From: Janthinobacterium sp. GW456P
Lineage (GTDB): Bacteria > Pseudomonadota > Gammaproteobacteria > Burkholderiales > Burkholderiaceae_D
Assembly (NCBI RefSeq): GCF_002127655.1
Contig: NZ_NEHB01000003.1
Location: forward strand, 207,047 to 271,046
Reading direction: 5' to 3'
DNA: 64,000 bases
Positions 7,941-18,510 of the stretch are shown here, piece by piece. A program made the translations under genes and the position numbers. The notes under the pieces were generated by a model. That model was not told the origin of the DNA. It did no database searches and worked only from the letters and a program-made list of their open reading frames with translations. Each line of letters starts with the position of its first letter. Position 1 is the first letter of the stretch.

Positions 7941-9641
7941 ATGGCATCACCATCCGGCTCGGCCGACGTACGGAAAATGTCCACCAAGGGAACGCCGATT
8001 ACGCCCGAGGAACGCAAGGTCATCTTTGCATCCTCGCTCGGCACCGTCTTTGAATGGTACGATTTTTACCTGTACGGTTCGCTCGCATCGATCATCGCCA
8101 AGCAATTCTTCATCGGCGACCCCACCACCACCTTTATTTTCGCGCTGCTGGCCTTTGCCGCCGGCTTCATCGTGCGTCCGTTCGGCGCGCTGGTCTTCGG
8201 CCGCCTGGGCGACATGATCGGCCGCAAGTACACTTTCCTGATCACGATTCTGATCATGGGCGGCTCGACCTTCATCGTCGGCTTGCTGCCGGGCCACGCC
8301 TCCATCGGCATCGCCGCACCGATCATCCTCGTCATCCTGCGCATCCTGCAAGGCCTGGCGCTGGGCGGCGAATACGGCGGCGCAGCCACCTATGTGGCCG
8401 AGCACGCGCCTGAAGGCAAGCGCGGCGCGTTCACGGCGTGGATACAGACGACGGCCACGCTGGGCTTCTTCTTGTCGCTGATGGTCATCCTGGGCACCCG
8501 CCTGGCGACGGGCGAGAAGGATTTCGAGGCATGGGGCTGGCGCATTCCCTTCCTCGTTTCCGTCATCCTGCTGGGTATTTCCGTGTGGATCCGCCTGGCC
8601 ATGAATGAATCGCCGGCGTTTGCCAAGATGAAGGCCGAGGGCAAGACCTCGAAGGCGCCGCTGACGGAAGCGTTCGGCAAGTGGAAAAACCTGAAGATCG
8701 TCATCCTGGCCCTGATCGGCCTGACCGCCGGCCAGGCCGTCGTCTGGTACACGGGTCAGTTCTATGCGCTGTTCTTCATGATCCAGACCCTGAAAGTGGA
8801 CCTGGCCACGGCCAACGTGCTCGTCGCCATCGCCCTGCTGCTGGCCACGCCGTTCTTCCTGTTCTTCGGCGGCCTGTCCGACCGCATCGGCCGCAAGTAC
8901 ATCATTCTCGGCGGCTGCCTGATCGCCGCGGCGACCTACTTCCCCATCTTCAACGGCCTGACCCACTTCGCCAACCCGCAGCTGGAAGCGGCACTGAAGA
9001 ACTCGCCAGTGGTGGTGGTGGCCGACCCGGCTTCCTGCCACTTCCAGTTCAACATGACCGGCACCAAGAAGTTCCCGTCGTCGTGCGACATCGCCACGGG
9101 CTTCCTGTCGAACAGCTCGGTGAACTACACGAAGGAAGACGCGCCGGCCGGCGCGATCGCCAAGGTGCGCATCGGTACGAAGGAATTCACCTCGTTTAAC
9201 GCCGCCATGACGCCGGACGGCCTGAACTTCGACGCCGACAGCAAGGCGAAGGAAGCGGCGCTGAAGAAGGAAATCGGCGCCGGCATCAAGGAAGCGGGCT
9301 ACCCTGCGAAAGCCGATCCGGACCAGATCAACAAGCCGATGGTCGTCTTGCTGCTGTTCATCCTGGTGCTGTACGTGACCATGGTGTACGGCCCGATCGC
9401 CGCCATGCTGGTGGAAATGTTCCCGACGCGCATACGTTACACGTCGATGTCCCTGCCCTACCATATCGGTAACGGCTGGTTCGGCGGCCTGCTGCCGACC
9501 ACGGCCTTCGCGCTGGTGGCCTTCAAGGGCGACATCTATTACGGCCTGTGGTATCCGATCGTCGTCGCCCTGGCGACTGTCGTGATCGGCACCCTGTTCG
9601 TCAAGGAAACGAAGGATAACAATATCTACGCCGACGATTAA
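7941..9641 (+). CDS. MFS transporter, metabolite:H+ symporter type, with a large central insertion
   Basis: A 566-residue inner-membrane carrier. The MHS subfamily signs are FEWYDFYLYG near the N-terminus, GRLGDMIGRKYTF between helices 2 and 3, LALGGEYGGAATYVAE in helix 4, and the repeat GGLSDRIGRKYIILGG in the second half. It resembles KgtP/ProP symporters of organic acids or osmolytes; the substrate is unknown. Between about residues 350 and 455 lies a soluble insertion with a pair of cysteines (ADPASCHF and PSSCDIA), which makes the protein about 100 residues longer than typical MHS carriers. It is followed by a strong terminator. Confidence 0.9.
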   Translation: MASPSGSADVRKMSTKGTPITPEERKVIFASSLGTVFEWYDFYLYGSLASIIAKQFFIGDPTTTFIFALLAFAAGFIVRPFGALVFGRLGDMIGRKYTFLITILIMGGSTFIVGLLPGHASIGIAAPIILVILRILQGLALGGEYGGAATYVAEHAPEGKRGAFTAWIQTTATLGFFLSLMVILGTRLATGEKDFEAWGWRIPFLVSVILLGISVWIRLAMNESPAFAKMKAEGKTSKAPLTEAFGKWKNLKIVILALIGLTAGQAVVWYTGQFYALFFMIQTLKVDLATANVLVAIALLLATPFFLFFGGLSDRIGRKYIILGGCLIAAATYFPIFNGLTHFANPQLEAALKNSPVVVVADPASCHFQFNMTGTKKFPSSCDIATGFLSNSSVNYTKEDAPAGAIAKVRIGTKEFTSFNAAMTPDGLNFDADSKAKEAALKKEIGAGIKEAGYPAKADPDQINKPMVVLLLFILVLYVTMVYGPIAAMLVEMFPTRIRYTSMSLPYHIGNGWFGGLLPTTAFALVAFKGDIYYGLWYPIVVALATVVIGTLFVKETKDNNIYADD

Positions 9642-9683
9642 TTGGATGCAAGCCCTGTCCGCAAGGCCGGGGCCCGCAAAGCA

Positions 9684-9719
9684 AAACGCCGCTGACTGGT
9701 CAGCGGCGTTTGTTTTTTT
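9684..9719 (+). terminator. Rho-independent terminator after the MFS gene, possibly bidirectional
   Basis: A perfect palindrome AAACGCCGCTGAC...GTCAGCGGCGTTT is followed by GTTTTTTT. The flanking A-rich bases on the other side give a weaker T-run on the minus strand, so it may also stop transcription of the lipoprotein gene at 9752. Confidence 0.92.
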
Positions 9720-9751
9720 AAGCAGCGGATGCGGCGCAGGCGGCGGCAAGC

Positions 9752-9955
9752 TTATTTTTCGCTCTTGCCCTTTTTCAGCTGCTCGCGCTGCTGCACGTAT
9801 TCCTGGTAGCTGGTCTGGTTGCGCTTGCGGCAGGCGTTCCGGTCGTCAAAATTATTGAGGCTGTTGCAATACTCGCCGATCTTGTCCCGGTTCGCGTCAT
9901 ACAGTACTTCGCAGCCAGTGATGGCCAGCAAGAAGGGAACGATCAGATATTTCAT
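9752..9955 (-). CDS. Small putative lipoprotein
   Basis: A 67-residue product starting MKYLIVPFLLAITGCEVLY. The hydrophobic stretch followed by AITGC is a lipobox, so the mature form would be a lipid-anchored peptide of about 51 residues, rich in charged residues with two further cysteines (YCNSL and ACRKR) and a lysine-rich tail. An upstream ATG four codons earlier is possible, but the internal ATG gives a better lipoprotein signal. I do not recognise a family. It stands alone between the MFS terminator and the LysR gene. Confidence 0.7.
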   Translation of the reverse strand: MKYLIVPFLLAITGCEVLYDANRDKIGEYCNSLNNFDDRNACRKRNQTSYQEYVQQREQLKKGKSEK

Positions 9956-10068
9956 TGCTACTCTCATGGATAGGGACGGATTGCGCGAAAAAACACCAGA
10001 TTGCCCTCTGGATAAGCGGGCAGCTTTATCTTAACGCGATCCTGGCGAAAAGTACAAGCGCTCGGTTA

Positions 10069-11010
10069 TTACTTAATGGAAAGGATTGGAGACAACGGGG
10101 CATGCTGCCCGTCCAGTTCCCCGTTCAGCAGCGGATTGGCCGCCGCAAACGCCGCCAGGTGTTCGAGCAGCACGCGCACGCGGGCCGGCAGGTAGCGCCG
10201 CTGCGTCCACACGGCGTACACGTGGCGCGGCTGCGGCATCCAGTCGGGCAGCACGCGCACGAGCGAACCACGCGCCACCTCGTCGCGGCACTGCAAAAGC
10301 GGACACAGCAGGATGCCGATGCCCGCGTCGGCCATCTCCACGGCCAGCCGCATTTCGTTGACGCGCAGGCGCGCCTGCGGTTCGATCACCATCTCGGCGC
10401 CATCGCCGGGCCGTCGCAAGCGCCAGCTGCGCAGCGGTTCGGCCACAATCAGCTCGTGCCGTTCGAGTTCCTGCAAGTCGCGCGGCACGCCGGCGCGCTC
10501 CAGGTAGCCGGGAGCGGCCACCATCACCAGCGCGGCGCTGCCCAGACGGCGCTGCATCAGCGAGGAATCGTCGAGCGCGCCCACGCGGATGGCCAGGTCG
10601 GCGCCGCTGCCCACGAGGTCTTGCAGCAGGTTCGACAGTTCCAGCTCCAGCCGGATGTCCGGATACTGCTGCATGAAGCTGACCCAGGCCGGTGTCAGCA
10701 AGCCGCTGGCGAAGTTGACGGGCGCCAGCACGCGGATGCTGCCGGAGACGGCCGACAGGCTGGCGTCGAGCTGCTGCGTCGCCTGCCGCAAGGCGTGGAC
10801 CAGGGGACGGCACTGCTCGTAGTATTGCCAGCCTTCCGCCGTCGGCTGCAGGCGGCGCGCGCTGCGGTTGAGCAAACGGTAGCCGAGCTGGCTTTCCAGC
10901 TTCTGCAGCCGGCGCGTGACGGTGGCGGCGGGCAAGTCTTCCTTGACGGCCGCCGCATGCAGGCTGCCCGCCTCCACGATGGCGACAAACAGGGCCAGGT
11001 CATCGAGCAT
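10069..11010 (-). CDS. LysR family transcriptional regulator
   Basis: A 313-residue regulator. The winged helix-turn-helix occupies residues 1-60 (LALFVAIVEAGSLHAAAV...ATVTRRLQKLESQLGYRLLNRSARRLQ), followed by a helical linker and a periplasmic-binding-like effector domain. The form VTRRLQKLE resembles the AaeR/DmlR group. It is divergent from the DUF2798 gene with a 110-base AT-rich gap, where LysR proteins usually bind, so control of that gene is the simplest guess. The effector is unknown. Confidence 0.9.
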   Translation of the reverse strand: MLDDLALFVAIVEAGSLHAAAVKEDLPAATVTRRLQKLESQLGYRLLNRSARRLQPTAEGWQYYEQCRPLVHALRQATQQLDASLSAVSGSIRVLAPVNFASGLLTPAWVSFMQQYPDIRLELELSNLLQDLVGSGADLAIRVGALDDSSLMQRRLGSAALVMVAAPGYLERAGVPRDLQELERHELIVAEPLRSWRLRRPGDGAEMVIEPQARLRVNEMRLAVEMADAGIGILLCPLLQCRDEVARGSLVRVLPDWMPQPRHVYAVWTQRRYLPARVRVLLEHLAAFAAANPLLNGELDGQHAPLSPILSIK

Positions 11011-11120
11011 GATTCGTCCAGCATGATTGCATTTTCGGAATTTGAAATTAAAAATATGGCGCTAGTATAGATTGCTGCAAGTCGTTACGCTGCATATCTT
11101 CACCATTTAGAAAGTGCCCC

Positions 11121-11360
11121 ATGTCCGATGCCCTGCGCCTGCGCTGCGTATTTGCCTTCCTGATGTCGCTGCTCATGACCCTGCTGATGAGCGCCTGGGT
11201 CACCTGGCTCAATATTGGCCTGCAGGCGGACTTCCTGCCGCGCTGGCACCATGCCTTCTTCGCCGCCTGGCCCGTGGCCTTCTGCGCCGTGATGCTGTTC
11301 GCGCCCCGCGTGCAACTGATAAGCCGCAGTATCGTGGCGCGGCTCGCCCGCCGCCCTTAA
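11121..11360 (+). CDS. DUF2798 family small membrane protein
   Basis: A 79-residue protein with two hydrophobic segments (about residues 9-30 and 44-63) separated by a short loop, opening RLRCVFAFLMSLLMTLLMSAWVT and with ARWHHAFFAAWPVAF-like spacing characteristic of DUF2798. The function of the family is unknown. It is divergent from the LysR regulator and 102 bases upstream of the VOC-protein gene on the same strand. Confidence 0.8.
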   Translation: MSDALRLRCVFAFLMSLLMTLLMSAWVTWLNIGLQADFLPRWHHAFFAAWPVAFCAVMLFAPRVQLISRSIVARLARRP

Positions 11361-11461
11361 CCGGCAGTCAACCAGCAACAGTATCACTCGGTCACTCCCG
11401 CCCATGGCCGCCCTGATCCGGGCTATGCTATGGCCGTCCTTGTTTTTATAGTGGAGTGCCC

Positions 11462-11860
11462 ATGCTCGATCACGTCTCCCTTACCGTCAGCGACCTGGAA
11501 CGCGCCGAGCGTTTCTACGACGCCGTCTTCGCCGCGCTGGACGTGCCCAAGGTGGGCAGCGACCACGCCAATGCGTGGATAGGCTATGGCGAGCGCAGCG
11601 ATGCGGAACATCCTGAGCGCAGCTACTTTTCCGTGCGCCTGGGCCCCCAGCCCGACGACGCGCCGCGCCGCCACTGCTGCTTCAAGGCCCCCTCGCGCGC
11701 GGCCGTGCAAGCGTTCTGGCGCGCGGGGCTGGCGCATGGCGGCATCGACCTGGGCGCGCCCGGCTTGCGCCACTATCACGCCAGCTATTACGCGGCCTTC
11801 CTGTTCGATCCGGACGGCAACCGCATCGAAGCCGTCTGCCATCGCGCCGACGCCAGCTGA
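11462..11860 (+). CDS. VOC superfamily (glyoxalase-like) protein
   Basis: A 132-residue single-module protein opening MLDHVSLTVSDLERAERFYDAVFAALD and ending in YYAAFLFDPDGNRIEAVCH, the classic start and end of a vicinal-oxygen-chelate domain. The metal ligands are likely the first histidine and the terminal glutamate of the RIEAV block, but the enzyme's reaction cannot be told from sequence. The ATG is preferred over an upstream GTG because GTGGAG lies just before it. A possible -10 element TATAGT at 11447 would leave almost no leader. Confidence 0.85.
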   Translation: MLDHVSLTVSDLERAERFYDAVFAALDVPKVGSDHANAWIGYGERSDAEHPERSYFSVRLGPQPDDAPRRHCCFKAPSRAAVQAFWRAGLAHGGIDLGAPGLRHYHASYYAAFLFDPDGNRIEAVCHRADAS

Positions 11861-11913
11861 CAGATCGGGAAATCCGCTTCTGTTCGGCATTTCCACTTCC
11901 ATATGGTTTTGCC

Positions 11914-11919
11914 TATAAT
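11914..11919 (+). promoter_or_regulatory. -10 promoter element of the hydrolase-like lipoprotein gene
   Basis: A consensus TATAAT lies 49 bases before the ATG at 11969, giving a predicted leader of roughly 40 bases that includes AAGGAG. Confidence 0.6.
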
Positions 11920-11968
11920 GGCTGGCACGCCATGCCGGTCCCCGGTCCCCGCACCAAGAAGGAGATTC

Positions 11969-12817
11969 ATGCATCATCTATTCGTCGGCCGCCCCGCGCG
12001 CACCATGCTCCTCTCCAGCGCCGGCTTGCTGCTGGCAGGCTGTTTTTCCGGTTGCTCTCTGTTTCCATCCGCCCCGGCCACGCCAGGCGTGCCCGCCACG
12101 GCGGCCCTGCCCGACGCCAGCATCGCGTACACCCTGAGCGGCCAGGGCGGCTTGCCCGTGGTCTTCCAGTCGGCCATGGGTGACGGCAAGGATGTGTGGG
12201 CCAATGTCGTGCCCGAAGTGGCCAGGCAGCACCGTGTGCTCGTCTACGACCGCCCCGGCTACGGCGACAGCCAGAAGACCACCACGCCGCGCGATCCGTG
12301 CACCATCGCCGCCCAGCAGCGCGCCCTGCTGGCGCAAGCGGGCCTGAAACCGCCCTATGTGCTGGTCGGCCACGGCTTGGGCGGGCTGTACCAGTATGTG
12401 TATGCCAGACTGTACCCGCAGGACGTGGCAGGCCTGGTCCTGCTCGACCCCACGCACCCGCAGCAATGGAACCGCCTGCAGACGGACGCGTCCGCCTACG
12501 CCATGCTCGTGAAAACGCGGCGCAAACTCATGTTCAACAGCACGGAATCAGCCGAATTCGATGCCCAGACGCAGTGCCTGCAACAGGTGGACATGAGCAG
12601 TCCGCTGCGCGTGCCCGCCATGCTGCTGGTGCGCGACAAGTTCAGCATCGAGGAAATGGGCTCGTTTGAAAACGTGGTGCGGGCCCAGGAAAAGGAGTGG
12701 CAACGTTTGTCCGGCGCGCCGGCCATCGAGCGCATCACGGGCGCCGGCTACTACATCCAGAAAGACAACCCCGTCATCGTCAACGAGGCGGTCAAGATGG
12801 TGGCGAAGAAAAAATAA
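11969..12817 (+). CDS. Alpha/beta-hydrolase-fold lipoprotein, probably catalytically inactive
   Basis: A 282-residue protein; AAGGAG precedes the ATG. The N-terminus has a lipoprotein signal ending LLLAGC. The fold is recognisable from VVFQSAMGDGKDVW, the RVLVYDRPGYGDS block and the nucleophile-elbow region LVGHGLGGLYQYVYA. The elbow reads G-H-G-L-G-G: glycine 136 (codon GGC, 12374-12376) stands where the catalytic serine should be. In the usual C-terminal GxGHYIQ block the histidine is tyrosine 261 (TAC). Both differ from the expected codon by one base. It may be a binding or regulatory pseudoenzyme, or a gene losing function. Confidence 0.8.
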   Translation: MHHLFVGRPARTMLLSSAGLLLAGCFSGCSLFPSAPATPGVPATAALPDASIAYTLSGQGGLPVVFQSAMGDGKDVWANVVPEVARQHRVLVYDRPGYGDSQKTTTPRDPCTIAAQQRALLAQAGLKPPYVLVGHGLGGLYQYVYARLYPQDVAGLVLLDPTHPQQWNRLQTDASAYAMLVKTRRKLMFNSTESAEFDAQTQCLQQVDMSSPLRVPAMLLVRDKFSIEEMGSFENVVRAQEKEWQRLSGAPAIERITGAGYYIQKDNPVIVNEAVKMVAKKK

Positions 12818-12831
12818 ACGCGCGTGGTGGC

Positions 12832-12931
12832 GTCGGATTACGCGCTTGCGCGCTAATCCGACCTACCCGGCCATTGAACCCCTGTCAAACCGTAGATCGG
12901 ATTAGCGCGGCAAAGCCGCGCGTCATCCGAT
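12832..12931. repeat. REP-like palindromic doublet, copy 2
   Basis: The first hairpin has GTCGGATTA pairing with TAATCCGAC around GCGC-rich inner bases; the second has ATCGGAT pairing with ATCCGAT around an inner GCGCGGC/GCCGCGC stem. The 33-base gap between hairpins matches the copy at 4423-4518. It lies between convergent genes, where it may act as a transcription stop for both. Confidence 0.8.
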
Positions 12932-12976
12932 AACATTGTTGGCGACAGCATTGTTGACGCCGATGATAACGCCCGA

Positions 12977-15064
<2,088 letters not shown>

Positions 15065-15414
15065 GTCTCTTCCTTATTGGTTTTGCTCAGCGATGAGGTG
15101 GTTGCAAGGGATGAAGCTTTACTATACCGCACAAAAGAACGCTCGTATTATTTTTGTCGTGTGCGCACGGCCGCCAGCATGCTACGCCATGGTACAACAT
15201 CGTTTGCGGATCGATTCTGCGGCAAGCAGCAAGCTCCGGTAGAAGCTATCAATTGGATATTCAATAAAATAACAAAATCACAATAATAATAACGGTGTTT
15301 TATTATGCGAAGGAATGCGTTTGCGATATGCCGGCATGGGGTAATTACGACAATTCTTACATTATTTATTCCCTCCCCTTGTTTTTCGCCAGACGCTGGG
15401 GAATAATAAAATTA
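15065..15414. other. AT-rich non-coding region upstream of the chemosensory operon
   Basis: The 554 bases between the dehydrogenase start and the receptor start are far richer in A and T than the flanks, with runs such as AATAAAATAACAAAATCACAATAATAATAA. No supported gene lies here. The receptor reading frame stays open upstream to 15295, but the peptide is low-quality and the ribosome site is at 15607. The region holds the FNR-type box described separately and presumably the dehydrogenase promoter on the minus strand. Confidence 0.7.
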
Positions 15415-15428
15415 TTGATTCAAATCAA
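15415..15428 (+). promoter_or_regulatory. FNR/ANR-type binding site
   Basis: The sequence TTGAT-TCAA-ATCAA is a perfect match to the TTGAT-N4-ATCAA consensus for FNR, ANR and DNR. A plausible -10 element (TATAGA, 15448-15453) places the box about 38-42 bases before the start of transcription, the spacing of an activating class II site. It suggests oxygen- or nitric-oxide-responsive control of the chemosensory operon. Confidence 0.75.
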
Positions 15429-15447
15429 TACCCTACAATTTATCCAC

Positions 15448-15453
15448 TATAGA
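15448..15453 (+). promoter_or_regulatory. Possible -10 element of the chemosensory operon
   Basis: TATAGA, placed so that transcription would start near 15460 with the FNR-type box centred near -39 to -41. It would give a leader of about 160 bases before the receptor ATG at 15619. Confidence 0.5.
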
Positions 15454-15618
15454 GCCGCCGCGGAAAAAACATTAGCGGCAGTTTATTGCGCACATTCTCA
15501 CCGATTATCACCAAATTACGGTCGATGCAATTCCATTTTTGCCTTATACGGATCGCAGAAAAAACAAAAACAGCAGCTTTATCGCCCCCATTCCTCTTCT
15601 CACATCGAAGGACATCCT

Positions 15619-17682
15619 ATGGACGCAGCCAGCCATGTCAGCCACACTCAGGAACTGGACCTAGAAGCGATACATACTGCATTGAACCGTGCCCAGGCGG
15701 TCGTCGAATTCGAACTCGACGGCACCATCCTGCATGCGAATGACAATTTTCTGCGTGTCGTCGGATACAGCCTGGCTGAGGTGCAAGGCAAGCGCCATGC
15801 CATCTTCTGCGATCCCGAGTATGTGAAAACGGCCGAATATGTCAACTTCTGGGCCAAGCTGGCACGCGGCGAATTCGACCAGGGCGAATACAAGCGCCGC
15901 GCCAGAGATGGCCGTGAAGTGTGGATCAACGCTTCTTACAACCCCATCCTCGACGCGGACGGCAAACCGTATAAAGTCATCAAGTTCGCCACCGACATCA
16001 CGGCCGGCAAGCGCCGCAACGCCGAGTACGAAGGCAAGATCGACGCCATCAGCAAGGCCCAGGCCGTGATCGAGTTCCGGCTCGACGGCACCATCATCCG
16101 CGCCAACGACAATTTCCTCAAGTCCGTCGGCTACACGCTCGACGAGATCGAAGGCAAGCACCACCGCATGTTTTGCGAGCCCGAGTACGCCAAAAGCGAG
16201 GAATACGCGCAGTTCTGGCAAAAACTGGGCAGGGGCGAGTTCGACGCGGGCGAATACAAGCGCGTGACCAAGGACGGCCGCGAAATCTGGCTCAATGCCT
16301 CGTACAACCCCATCTTTGACGCGGAGGGCCGCCCCTTCAAGGTGGTCAAGTTCGCCAGCGACGTGACGGCCCTGAAAAAGCGCAATGCCGAATACGAAGG
16401 CAAGGTCAGCGCCATCGGCAAGGCACAGGCGGTGATCGAATTCGACATGCAGGGCAAGGTGCTCGATGCGAACGACAATTTCCTCGCCGTCATGGACTAT
16501 GACTTGAGCGATATCCAGGGCGAGCACCACCGCATGTTCTGCGATTCCGAGTATGAGGGCAGCGCCGAGTACAAGAAATTCTGGCAAAAGCTCAACCGGG
16601 GCGAATTCGACGCGGGCCGCTACAAGCGCCTGGGCAACCATGGCAAGGTGGTGTGGATACAAGCGACCTACAACCCCATCCTGGACCTGAACGGCAAGCC
16701 GTATAAAGTGGTCAAGTTCGCCATCGACATCACGGACCAGGTGAACCTGGAAAACAGCATCCAGGCCAAGGCCGCCGACGACAGCCGCAAGGTCAATGCC
16801 CTGCTCGACTCGGTGGCGCGCGCGGCGCAAGGCGACCTGACCTGCCATATCGTGCCCGAAGGCGGCGAACCGATCGATTTGCTGGCCGGCGGCATCAGCA
16901 AGATGATCGTCGACTTGCGCGGCGTCATCGGTAACGTGGTGTCGGCGGCCAGCGGCTTTGCCGAGGCTTCGCACACGATCGCCGAACGGGCCACGGGCGT
17001 AGCCGTGGGCACGCAGGCGCTGGGGGCTACGGTGGAAGAAATGAACGCCTCCATCGACGGCTTGACGTTTTCCATCAATTCCATCGCGGAAAACACCTCG
17101 AACGCCGATTCGCTGGCGAAGGCCACGCAGCAGGAAGCGGAATCGGGCGCGCGCGCCGTCGCCAAGTCGATCGAGGCGATGGACCTGATCAACCGCTCGT
17201 CGGAAGACATCGGCGAAATCGTCAAGGTCATCAGCGAGATCGCCAACCAGACCAACATGCTGGCCTTCAATGCGGCCATCGAGGCGGCGCGCGCGGGCGA
17301 GCACGGTCTGGGATTTTCCGTCGTCGCCGACGAGGTGCGCAAGCTGGCCGAGCGTTCCTCGCAGGCGACCAAGGAAATTTCCAAGCTGATCAACGAATCC
17401 GTCAAGCGGGTGTCCACCGGCAGCGAGATTTCGCGCCAGGCCAGCGACGCCTTCGACAAGATCGTCTCGGGCGTGGCGAAAACCACCCTGGCCATCTCCG
17501 ATATCTCGAAGGCGGCCAACGAGCAGCTGCTGACGGCGCGCGAAGTGTCGACGGCGATCCAGTACATCGCCGAGGAAACGGAAAAATCGGCCGCCAACTG
17601 CGACAGCATCGCCCGCTCCACGGATGGGCTGAACGCGCGCGCGGGCAGCCTGAACCAGACTGTCTCCGGCTTCGTGGTGTAG
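15619..17682 (+). CDS. Soluble methyl-accepting chemotaxis receptor with three tandem PAS domains
   Basis: A 687-residue receptor; the ATG is chosen for the GAAGGA site 7 bases upstream. Three PAS-plus-linker units cover residues 25-146, 147-268 and 269-390, each exactly 122 residues (366 bases) and alike throughout, with shared blocks such as AQAVIEF, ANDNFL, HHRMFC and KFWQKLxRGEFDAG. A HAMP-like connector follows, then the signalling hairpin ([24 protein letters not shown]), closely matching the canonical tip. There is no transmembrane helix, so it is cytoplasmic and likely senses an internal signal such as redox state or oxygen. No CheR-docking pentapeptide is seen at the C-terminus. It is the first gene of a tight operon with cheR, 3 bases before the next start. 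Confidence 0.94.
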   Translation: MDAASHVSHTQELDLEAIHTALNRAQAVVEFELDGTILHANDNFLRVVGYSLAEVQGKRHAIFCDPEYVKTAEYVNFWAKLARGEFDQGEYKRRARDGREVWINASYNPILDADGKPYKVIKFATDITAGKRRNAEYEGKIDAISKAQAVIEFRLDGTIIRANDNFLKSVGYTLDEIEGKHHRMFCEPEYAKSEEYAQFWQKLGRGEFDAGEYKRVTKDGREIWLNASYNPIFDAEGRPFKVVKFASDVTALKKRNAEYEGKVSAIGKAQAVIEFDMQGKVLDANDNFLAVMDYDLSDIQGEHHRMFCDSEYEGSAEYKKFWQKLNRGEFDAGRYKRLGNHGKVVWIQATYNPILDLNGKPYKVVKFAIDITDQVNLENSIQAKAADDSRKVNALLDSVARAAQGDLTCHIVPEGGEPIDLLAGGISKMIVDLRGVIGNVVSAASGFAEASHTIAERATGVAVGTQALGATVEEMNASIDGLTFSINSIAENTSNADSLAKATQQEAESGARAVAKSIEAMDLINRSSEDIGEIVKVISEIANQTNMLAFNAAIEAARAGEHGLGFSVVADEVRKLAERSSQATKEISKLINESVKRVSTGSEISRQASDAFDKIVSGVAKTTLAISDISKAANEQLLTAREVSTAIQYIAEETEKSAANCDSIARSTDGLNARAGSLNQTVSGFVV

Positions 17683-17685
17683 GCC

Positions 17686-18510
17686 ATGAGCCACGCGGCC
17701 ACCTTGACGCCCGAGGTGCTGACGAGCCTGATCGCGCTGGTACGCCAGCATACGGGCATCGCCATGACCGCGCGCAAGAGCGTCCTGCTGGAACGGCGCT
17801 TGCAGCCACGGCTGCAGGCGCTGTCCCTGCACAGCTACCAGGCTTACCTGGAGCGCGTGGCCAGCGACCGCGACGAGGTGGCCCATTTCATCGACCTGGT
17901 GACCACCAATGACACCCTGTTCTTCCGCACGCCGCAGGTCTGGGATTACTTCCGCGACCGCTACCTGCCCGCCTGGTCGCGCGCCCATCCGGACGGCTGC
18001 CTCGCCATCTGGTCGGCCGCCGCCGCCAGCGGCGAGGAGCTGTATTCGATCGCCATGCTGTGCGAGCAATTCAAGCTGCAAGTGCCCGCCTTCCGCTACC
18101 AGATCCTGGCCAGCGACATTTCGCAGCAGATTTTGGGCGCGGCGCGGGCCGGCCAGTACAGCGGCCGCTCCGTCGAGCGCATCCGCCTGTCGCACCCGGA
18201 CTTGCTGCGCAAATATTTCTCACCCGCGCCATATGGCGTGAAGGTCAACGAGGAATTGCGGCAACACGTCAGCTTTGCCCAGCATAACCTGCTCGAAGCG
18301 CTGCACCCGGCGCGCCAATTCGACCTGGTGTTCCTGCGCAATGTGCTGATTTATTTTGACGCGGAGCACCAGGAAACCGTGCTGCGCCAGGCGCGACTCA
18401 GCCTCAAGGATGAGGGCCGGCTGATCCTGGGCGAGTCGGAAACCATCGCCCGCCTCGGTACCGGCTATCAGTTCGAATTTCCCATGATTTATAAGGCGGG
18501 CACGGCATGA
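17686..18510 (+). CDS. cheR: CheR chemoreceptor glutamate methyltransferase
   Basis: A 274-residue methyltransferase that methylates receptor glutamates using S-adenosylmethionine. The N-terminal helical domain holds GIAMTARKSVLLERRLQPR, then TTNDTLFFRTPQVWDYF. The cofactor site is WSAAAASGEELYSIAM; most CheR proteins read WSAGCSTGEEPYS, so the loop is altered but the GEE core is kept. The C-terminal part has LASDISQQIL, FLRNVLIYFD and GRLILGESET. Its place between the receptor and cheD, overlapping cheD by four bases (ATGA), indicates that it serves this receptor. Confidence 0.95.
   Translation: MSHAATLTPEVLTSLIALVRQHTGIAMTARKSVLLERRLQPRLQALSLHSYQAYLERVASDRDEVAHFIDLVTTNDTLFFRTPQVWDYFRDRYLPAWSRAHPDGCLAIWSAAAASGEELYSIAMLCEQFKLQVPAFRYQILASDISQQILGAARAGQYSGRSVERIRLSHPDLLRKYFSPAPYGVKVNEELRQHVSFAQHNLLEALHPARQFDLVFLRNVLIYFDAEHQETVLRQARLSLKDEGRLILGESETIARLGTGYQFEFPMIYKAGTA

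Noticed and set aside
15295-15618. In-frame N-terminal extension of the PAS receptor
   Set aside because: The frame is open by chance in an AT-rich region; the peptide has no family features and the ribosome site GAAGGA lies before the ATG at 15619.
15429-15618. Flagellar sigma-28 promoter for the receptor
   Set aside because: No TAAA-N15-GCCGATAA match was found; the FNR-type arrangement explains the region better.
15691-16788. Regular 366-base repeats as a CRISPR-like or satellite array
   Set aside because: The repeats are in-frame PAS domains of one gene with diverged codons.
15661-18195. 844-residue minus-strand open frame opposite the chemosensory operon
   Set aside because: It is the antisense shadow of GC-rich coding sequence, with histidine/arginine/valine-rich low-quality peptide. 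Similar shadows at 55252-57399, 61721-63076 and 7947-9749 were dismissed for the same reason.
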